Shown piece by piece: positions 5,462 through 9,356 of a DNA stretch of 9,356 bases. The stretch comes from Lachnoclostridium sp. UBA1434. GTDB lineage: Bacteria; Bacillota; Clostridia; Lachnospirales; Lachnospiraceae. The stretch's first letter is position 1, and the number at the start of each line of letters is the position of its first letter. The position numbers and the translations under genes are program-made. Under the pieces are notes generated by a model, which did not search any database, was not told the origin of the DNA, and saw only the letters and a program-made list of their open reading frames with translations. Where the stretch lies: contig DCTS01000077.1 in the NCBI GenBank assembly GCA_002329645.1, positions 31,579 through 40,934 of the forward strand. The letters run 5' to 3'.

Positions 5462-7162
5462 TCATATATTAAACGTCCTAAACGCAGGTATCATAATAAT
5501 TGCAAGAATAAGCAGCAGCATAAGAAGCATGGGCCCAAGCAGCTTTGTCTGGGCTTCTTCGCCCATTCTTTTTGCAAGCTCCTTGCGTTCCTCAAATGCA
5601 TCCAGCGCCTCACGATTAAGAAGCTCCACAAGCCCCTTGCTCCCCTTCTTAAGGTTTTGGACAATTAATGTTGAAAACTTCATATAGGGAAGTATTCCGG
5701 TTCTTTTACCGAATTGCTCATAAGCTGCAGCTTCATTAACCCCAAGGTTAAGCTCATGGGCGGTTACCAGCATTTCCTCGTAGGCATATCTTTTAACTGC
5801 CCTCTTTGACTTTTTATTAAGATAATCCCCGGTTATCCTGATCCATGCCTGTCTTATCGTCATTCCCGCATTGACAAGCAAAATGAATTTATTAATTATG
5901 TCCGGATAATCCAGCAGCATCTGGTTGTTTCTTGCTTTAATCCTTGATGCATGCTCCCTCTCACCGATGAACCAGGAAAGCAGTGCGGCAAATAAGCCCA
6001 TGATGGTTATTGCTATGCTTGTATCTTCTCTCTTTTCCTTATATTCCAGCCGATAATTTCCAAGCCTTTCGGGGAGCCTCATTTTATCCTCGGTGCTTGT
6101 CTCATCATCCAGTCTTTCAATTTCCCTGTTCAGCTCTTCTGTCAGAAGCTCTTCCTTTGACTTTACCCTCGGAAACACGGTAAAGAAGAAAACATGCTCT
6201 CTTATCCTATCTCCATAGGATAAAACCGCCGTGGCCTGTGTTTTAGAACCCTCAGGATCCGCCTCTTCATTATTAATTGTGCCGTCCGATAAGATAAGCC
6301 CCGGATCCTTAAGAACCCATCTGACCTTAATTTTGGTTCCGGGAATTAAGCTAATCAGATTAAGCCTGCCCTCAATCCGATTTGCAGATAAATTTGCCCC
6401 CAATACAGCCGTATCAAGATAAGCAACAGCCCTGTCCATCACAGAAGAAAGCTCTTCTTGTGTATATTCCTTCTCATTAACGGTAACGCTTATCTCGGCG
6501 GTCAGGTCTTCTTCCACTGCCGCACCACTGCTGCCTGACCCTTGATCTTTATAAACCTCCTTGCTTTCATAACCTTGATCGGAGTTTTTTATTGTAACCT
6601 CCAGTACTGTCTTACTGCTTCCTTTTCCCTTATCAGGCCTTATAAGCTCACTCCCCGATAGAATACCCTTCGAGTTCAGAGAGTTTAATCCTCCAAAAAG
6701 CGAGAGTATATTGCAAAGCAGCAGTATGAACAGCACAAGGGATATCCTGCCGTACCAATATACTGCCTCCCCCGTATTCCTGCCGCCGTAACCGGTTGCC
6801 GTGCAGTTTGACGGACAAGCCGCCGGACCGTCTGCATGGCAGTCTGCAGAGCAGTCTGCATTGTATGCCGAGCGGTCTGCAGAGCAGTCTGCATTGTATG
6901 CTGAGTGGTCTGCCCGGTGGCAGCCTGCCGGGCAGTGTGCCGAACAGCCTGACCGTTTGCAGCCTGCCTTCAAACCTTTCCCCTTCTTAATCAAAGCCTT
7001 GCCAAGCCCGGTACGGGTGAGCAAAAGGCTTGCCATCGGATAAAGAAAATACAGCTTGTTTTCCTTCCTGTCGATGTCTTCAAGAATTGACTTTTTGTCT
7101 TTACGGGCAGCCAGATGCAGGATTGCAAATACTATGAGAAAAAGTACATTGACAATAATCAT
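5462..7162 (-). CDS. tadC: TadC-like F-domain protein with Cys-rich repeat tract and extracytoplasmic insertion
   Basis: This is the second platform membrane protein, but at 566 aa it is far longer than an ordinary TadC (about 300 aa). Order of parts: membrane segment at 2-18; basic stretch at about 19-67; a Cys-rich low-complexity tract at 64-124 with nine Cys (68, 73, 77, 81, 93, 104, 108, 116, 120) encoded by 12/15/21-bp repeats; membrane segment at about 139-157; a large polar domain at about 158-380; membrane segment at about 382-399; an F domain at about 410-535 (YPDIINKFILLVNAGMTIRQAW at 419-440, then FEERKELAKRMGEEAQTKLLGP at 523-544); and a final membrane segment at 541-560. Residues 228-332 read like an atrophied bacterial Ig-like domain (W282, LILSDGTINNEE near 289-300, then a TATAVLSYG-like strand and FFFTVFPRV). 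That assignment is from memory of the fold pattern. ATG 7162 has a close GAGGTGG. The C-terminal F domain makes the family call secure; the insertions are the odd part. Confidence 0.92.
   Translation of the reverse strand: MIIVNVLFLIVFAILHLAARKDKKSILEDIDRKENKLYFLYPMASLLLTRTGLGKALIKKGKGLKAGCKRSGCSAHCPAGCHRADHSAYNADCSADRSAYNADCSADCHADGPAACPSNCTATGYGGRNTGEAVYWYGRISLVLFILLLCNILSLFGGLNSLNSKGILSGSELIRPDKGKGSSKTVLEVTIKNSDQGYESKEVYKDQGSGSSGAAVEEDLTAEISVTVNEKEYTQEELSSVMDRAVAYLDTAVLGANLSANRIEGRLNLISLIPGTKIKVRWVLKDPGLILSDGTINNEEADPEGSKTQATAVLSYGDRIREHVFFFTVFPRVKSKEELLTEELNREIERLDDETSTEDKMRLPERLGNYRLEYKEKREDTSIAITIMGLFAALLSWFIGEREHASRIKARNNQMLLDYPDIINKFILLVNAGMTIRQAWIRITGDYLNKKSKRAVKRYAYEEMLVTAHELNLGVNEAAAYEQFGKRTGILPYMKFSTLIVQNLKKGSKGLVELLNREALDAFEERKELAKRMGEEAQTKLLGPMLLMLLLILAIIMIPAFRTFNI
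6830..6976 (-). repeat. In-frame minisatellite (12/15/21-bp units) encoding the Cys-rich tract of TadC
   Basis: Plus-strand units all begin with a GYCTGC-like core and run back to back: 6830-6841, 6842-6853, 6854-6874, 6875-6886, 6887-6907, 6908-6922, 6923-6934, 6935-6946, 6947-6961 and a partial unit from 6962. The base unit is gtctgcagagca (12 bp, encoding CSAD on the minus strand). Longer units are 15 or 21 bp. The pairs at 6842-6874 and 6875-6907 are 33-bp direct repeats differing at two positions, which points to recent duplication. Every unit is a multiple of three, so the frame is kept. Confidence 0.9.
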
Positions 7163-7173
7163 TAAGCCACCTC

Positions 7174-8043
7174 TTATACTTCTATGGATGAAATCCTGTT
7201 TATAAGTACATAGGCGCCTAAGTATAAGCCAAGTATAACTGTCATAATGATTATTCCTGCAATATTATGGTACAGCGGGCTTAAAAAGCCCGGTGACGAT
7301 AGCTGAAGATATAGTATAATGCCGGGCGGCATGACCTTAAGGATGTTCGATTCATATTTCTTTGCTGCAAGCATAGTGATTATCTCCCTCTTAACCTCGG
7401 TTTTTCCGCTGATTGCTGCGCTTGTACCCTTAATAATAGATACAAGATCTCCTCCCGTTCTCTTGGCGGTTGCAAAAACCTCGGAAAAGCTTAGGATGTC
7501 ATCAATGCCCGTTCGTTCCGCAAAATCAGCAAGGGCTTTTTCAACAGGAATATTCATGTTTACCTGGTTTACTATTCTTTTAAATTCCCTGATAATTATG
7601 GCCTCACCCCCGTACAGAAGCATAAGGTCCTTAAGGGCTTCCTCGAATGCATTTTCGGCACTGTACCCTGCCCTAAGCGCGGATGAAAGACTGGTGATGC
7701 CGTCATTAAATTCAAGACAAAGCTGCCATTTTCTTTTAGCTGCAAGCCTTGACTTTGTCCTTCTCAGATAGGGATACAACAGAGGGCTTGCTAGAATTGC
7801 TCCGATTATGCTCCGGTAAAACAGCCACCCTATAATTAATATGATGGCAACTCCCTGAAGTATATACCGTATGTACTCCTTAAACGAAAGCCTGTATTCG
7901 TCATAATTGTCAATCTGCATGCTTTCTGAGCTGCTTTTGCGCATCACTGCTTTCCACTCTGCTGCTGTGTATAATCCCGGGCGTCTTCGGGCTTTATACC
8001 AGCCCTTAAAAGCTTCCCGGTATTTTTTAATGTGCTGACGCAT
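7174..8043 (-). CDS. tadB: TadB-like type II secretion F-domain membrane protein
   Basis: This is an inner-membrane platform protein expected to pair with the TadC-like protein and couple CpaF movement to pilus assembly. The 289-aa product has a hydrophilic N-terminus, hydrophobic segments at about 60-93, a cytoplasmic T2SSF domain at about 105-215 and C-terminal membrane segments at about 235-255 and 260-282. The F domain has the usual features: LCLEFNDGITSLSSALRAGYS near 108-128, IPVEKALADFAERTGIDD near 165-182, and FATAKRTGGDLVSIIKGT near 190-207. Start choice is uncertain. ATG 8043 has a strong AGGGAGG at 6 nt spacing but overlaps cpaF by 100 nt. ATG at 7944 (residue 34) sits in a TGATG junction with the cpaF stop and would give 256 aa. 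The first is preferred for its ribosome binding site. The stop lies 11 nt before the tadC ATG, so the tadC ribosome binding site abuts it. Confidence 0.93.
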   Translation of the reverse strand: MRQHIKKYREAFKGWYKARRRPGLYTAAEWKAVMRKSSSESMQIDNYDEYRLSFKEYIRYILQGVAIILIIGWLFYRSIIGAILASPLLYPYLRRTKSRLAAKRKWQLCLEFNDGITSLSSALRAGYSAENAFEEALKDLMLLYGGEAIIIREFKRIVNQVNMNIPVEKALADFAERTGIDDILSFSEVFATAKRTGGDLVSIIKGTSAAISGKTEVKREIITMLAAKKYESNILKVMPPGIILYLQLSSPGFLSPLYHNIAGIIIMTVILGLYLGAYVLINRISSIEV

Positions 8044-9248
8044 GTCAAGCCTCCCTGAATTACTCCGTTATCTTCCCCCGTTTCCCTGAAGCTGTAAAGA
8101 GGATTAAGCTCAATTTCCCCGTCCCTGCATTCCAGCACCTCCGTAATCTCCAGAACCCTTCTGGACCTGTCCCGAAGCCTTCCCAGATGAACAATTATAT
8201 CGATGGCGGAAGCAATCTGCTTGCGGACTGCAAGCAACGGTATTTCTGCGCCCATTAAAACCAGGGCTTCCAGCCTGTTCAGCATGTCCCCGGGGGAATT
8301 GGCATGGGCTGTGGAAAGGGATCCGTCATGGCCGGTGTTGAACGCCTGTAACATATCTATTGCAGCCGCATCCCTGACCTCACCGACAATAATTCTGTCA
8401 GGCCGCATCCTAAGGGAGGTCTTAATAAGATCTCTTATGGTAATCCGGTTGTTTCCTTCTGTATTGGCATTTCTGGCTTCCAGGCGGACCAGGTTGGGTA
8501 TATTCATAATCTGCAGCTCTGCCGAATCCTCAATGGTTATAATTCTCTCGCTTTCCGGAATGTAATTGGAAAGTACATTTAGGAAGGTGGTTTTCCCCGA
8601 ACCGGTCCCCCCGCTTATAAGTATGTTGTAGCCTGCGATGACAAGCTTATGCAGAAAGGCCGCCGCCTCATTCGTAATAGAGTTGAGCTCTATAAGCCGT
8701 TCTATTGTAATCGGCTTCTCGGGGAATTTGCGAATGGTAATAACCGGCCCGTCTATGGATACCGGCGGCAGCACCACATTAACCCTGGATCCGTCAGGCA
8801 GCCTGGCATCAACAATCGGGCTTGATTCATTAACTATCCGGTTGGACAGGGATACTATCTGCTGTATGACATCCGAAAGCTTCTGCACTGATGTAAAGCT
8901 TGAATTGCAGGAGGTAATCCTGCCGTTCCTCTCGATGAATATATTAGCAGCGCCGTTTACCATGATTTCAGTTATGGATTTGTCCTCAACAAGCTCCTGC
9001 AATACATCCAGCCTTCTGATGGAATTAAAGATTTCTTTCTTTATCAGCTTCATATCCTGCATGCCGATATATGTTTCACGGCTTTTACTGACAAGAAGCC
9101 TGTCAATGGAATTTAACAGCTCTTCATCAGATATGTCGGAGCTTAGATCTGCTTCTTCCAGCACCTTTTTCTGCAGCTCCTCCTTAATACTGATCCTTCT
9201 CAACCCTGCAGCCGGTATTTCTTTGCTATTGCTGATACTTCCTCCCAT
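7944..9248 (-). CDS. cpaF: CpaF/TadA-family pilus assembly ATPase
   Basis: This is the cytoplasmic hexameric secretion ATPase that powers pilin extraction and assembly through the TadB/TadC platform. The 434-aa product has the full family signature: an N-terminal helical region (about 20-90), the N-domain (about 85-175, including VDARLPDGSRVNVVLPP near 146-162), Walker A GGTGSGKTT at 213-221, an Asp box IITIEDSAEL at 236-245, Walker B region RIIVGEVRD at 285-293 with Glu290, and the His box TGHDGSLSTAHAN at 305-317. No key residue is missing and the length is normal. ATG at 9248 is the first possible start, because an in-frame TAA lies three codons upstream. The GGAGGAG ahead of it is about 17 nt away, so initiation probably relies on coupling with the upstream gene. 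The last 33 codons overlap the tadB-like gene. The conserved C-terminal piece LKNTGKLLRAGI lies in that overlap, followed by a short non-conserved tail. Confidence 0.97.
   Translation of the reverse strand: MGGSISNSKEIPAAGLRRISIKEELQKKVLEEADLSSDISDEELLNSIDRLLVSKSRETYIGMQDMKLIKKEIFNSIRRLDVLQELVEDKSITEIMVNGAANIFIERNGRITSCNSSFTSVQKLSDVIQQIVSLSNRIVNESSPIVDARLPDGSRVNVVLPPVSIDGPVITIRKFPEKPITIERLIELNSITNEAAAFLHKLVIAGYNILISGGTGSGKTTFLNVLSNYIPESERIITIEDSAELQIMNIPNLVRLEARNANTEGNNRITIRDLIKTSLRMRPDRIIVGEVRDAAAIDMLQAFNTGHDGSLSTAHANSPGDMLNRLEALVLMGAEIPLLAVRKQIASAIDIIVHLGRLRDRSRRVLEITEVLECRDGEIELNPLYSFRETGEDNGVIQGGLTCVSTLKNTGKLLRAGIKPEDARDYTQQQSGKQ
8050..8056 (-). promoter_or_regulatory. Strong ribosome binding site inside cpaF deciding the tadB start
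   Basis: The minus strand reads AGGGAGG, then six bases, then ATG at 8043. This site lies inside the cpaF coding sequence and supports the long form of TadB over the TGATG start at 7944, which has only a weak GGAAAG ahead of it. Confidence 0.65.
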
Positions 9249-9356
9249 ATGCCGCTTTTCTTAATCTCCTCCATATCATAGGGCCCCTTATGCTTTAGCT
9301 TCTCCTCCGGAAGGCTTATCTTAACATACTTGTCCTGTCCGGTGTTTAAGCTGATC
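9200..9356 (-). CDS. C-terminal end of an unrecognised protein upstream of cpaF (partial)
   Basis: An open frame enters from the window edge on the minus strand and stops at a TGA inside the cpaF coding sequence. It gives 51 visible residues. The tail is hydrophilic and charged (it contains KYVKISLPEEK, then GPYDMEEIKKSGIWEEV, and ends KKYRLQG), with no membrane segment or recognisable catalytic motif. It overlaps the start of cpaF by 49 nt, which argues for one transcript and translational coupling. In related loci a CpaE/TadZ-like MinD-family ATPase often sits here, so that is the leading guess. This tail alone does not show it. Frame and overlap are seen directly; function is unknown. Confidence 0.7.
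   Translation of the reverse strand, partial: ISLNTGQDKYVKISLPEEKLKHKGPYDMEEIKKSGIWEEVSAIAKKYRLQG

Noticed and set aside
6685..6894. Minus-strand frame giving a Gln/Thr/Ala-rich repeat peptide
   Set aside because: It is an alternate-frame reading of the TadC minisatellite. Low-complexity repeats leave several frames open, and it has no start signal.
6830..6961. Possible CRISPR array in the repeat tract
   Set aside because: Units are 12-21 bp, contiguous, in frame with a protein and without unique spacers.
8638..9264. Plus-strand open frame of 208 codons opposite cpaF
   Set aside because: It is antisense to the strongly conserved CpaF frame, has a Ser/Leu/Ile-rich composition typical of a shadow, and no family motif. 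Other plus-strand frames (724-1209, 3838-4287, 7319-7771, 8203-8565) were rejected for the same reason.

Overview
The window is one side of a single minus-strand operon encoding a Tad-like (Flp, type IVc pilus-like) assembly machine. It most likely comes from a Gram-positive Clostridia, probably Lachnospiraceae. This rests on gene content and order: CpaF, two type II secretion F proteins, an Flp1-like mini-pilin, a large DUF5702-like protein, TadE-like pseudopilins, a minimal A24 prepilin peptidase and a DUF6382-like protein. It also fits the absence of secretin, pilotin or TadD-like genes within the window, the strong GGAGG-type ribosome binding sites, and AT-rich gaps between moderate-GC genes. 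No plus-strand gene is supported. The plus-strand open frames are antisense shadows.

Layout, in transcription order (high to low coordinates): the C-terminal end of an unrecognised gene (ends 9200); cpaF ATPase (9248-7944); a tadB-like membrane platform gene (8043-7174) overlapping cpaF by 100 nt; a tadC-like gene (7162-5462) enlarged by a Cys-rich repeat tract and an extracytoplasmic domain; a 122-nt gap with two small hairpins and a remote Shine-Dalgarno sequence; the Flp1-like pilin (5339-5136); the 895-aa DUF5702-like protein (TTG start, 5117-2430) with a coiled coil partly built from 21-bp repeats; a 211-nt gap filled by an element with inverted-repeat ends; a TadE-like protein with two C-terminal His/Cys modules (2218-1334); the prepilin peptidase (1280-846); a second TadE-like protein (794-234); a 116-nt AT-rich gap with a 7-nt tandem repeat; and the start of a DUF6382-like gene (117 to the window edge).

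How the parts should work together (family knowledge plus inference): CpaF hydrolyses ATP at the cytoplasmic face and drives the TadB/TadC platform. The A24 peptidase trims the leader of the Flp1-like pilin and of the TadE-like pseudopilins, which carry the expected Glu at +5. The DUF5702-like protein is a large surface or envelope component with a pilin-like N-terminus. The last gene may be a cytoplasmic regulatory (FHA-type) protein.

The features that depart from a textbook Tad locus are the tandem metal-site-like modules on a TadE protein, the Cys-rich minisatellite and Ig-like insertion in TadC, three unrelated tandem-repeat tracts within 7 kb, the long cpaF/tadB overlap, and the MITE-like inverted-repeat element inside the operon. 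No gene-free stretch exceeds 300 bases.
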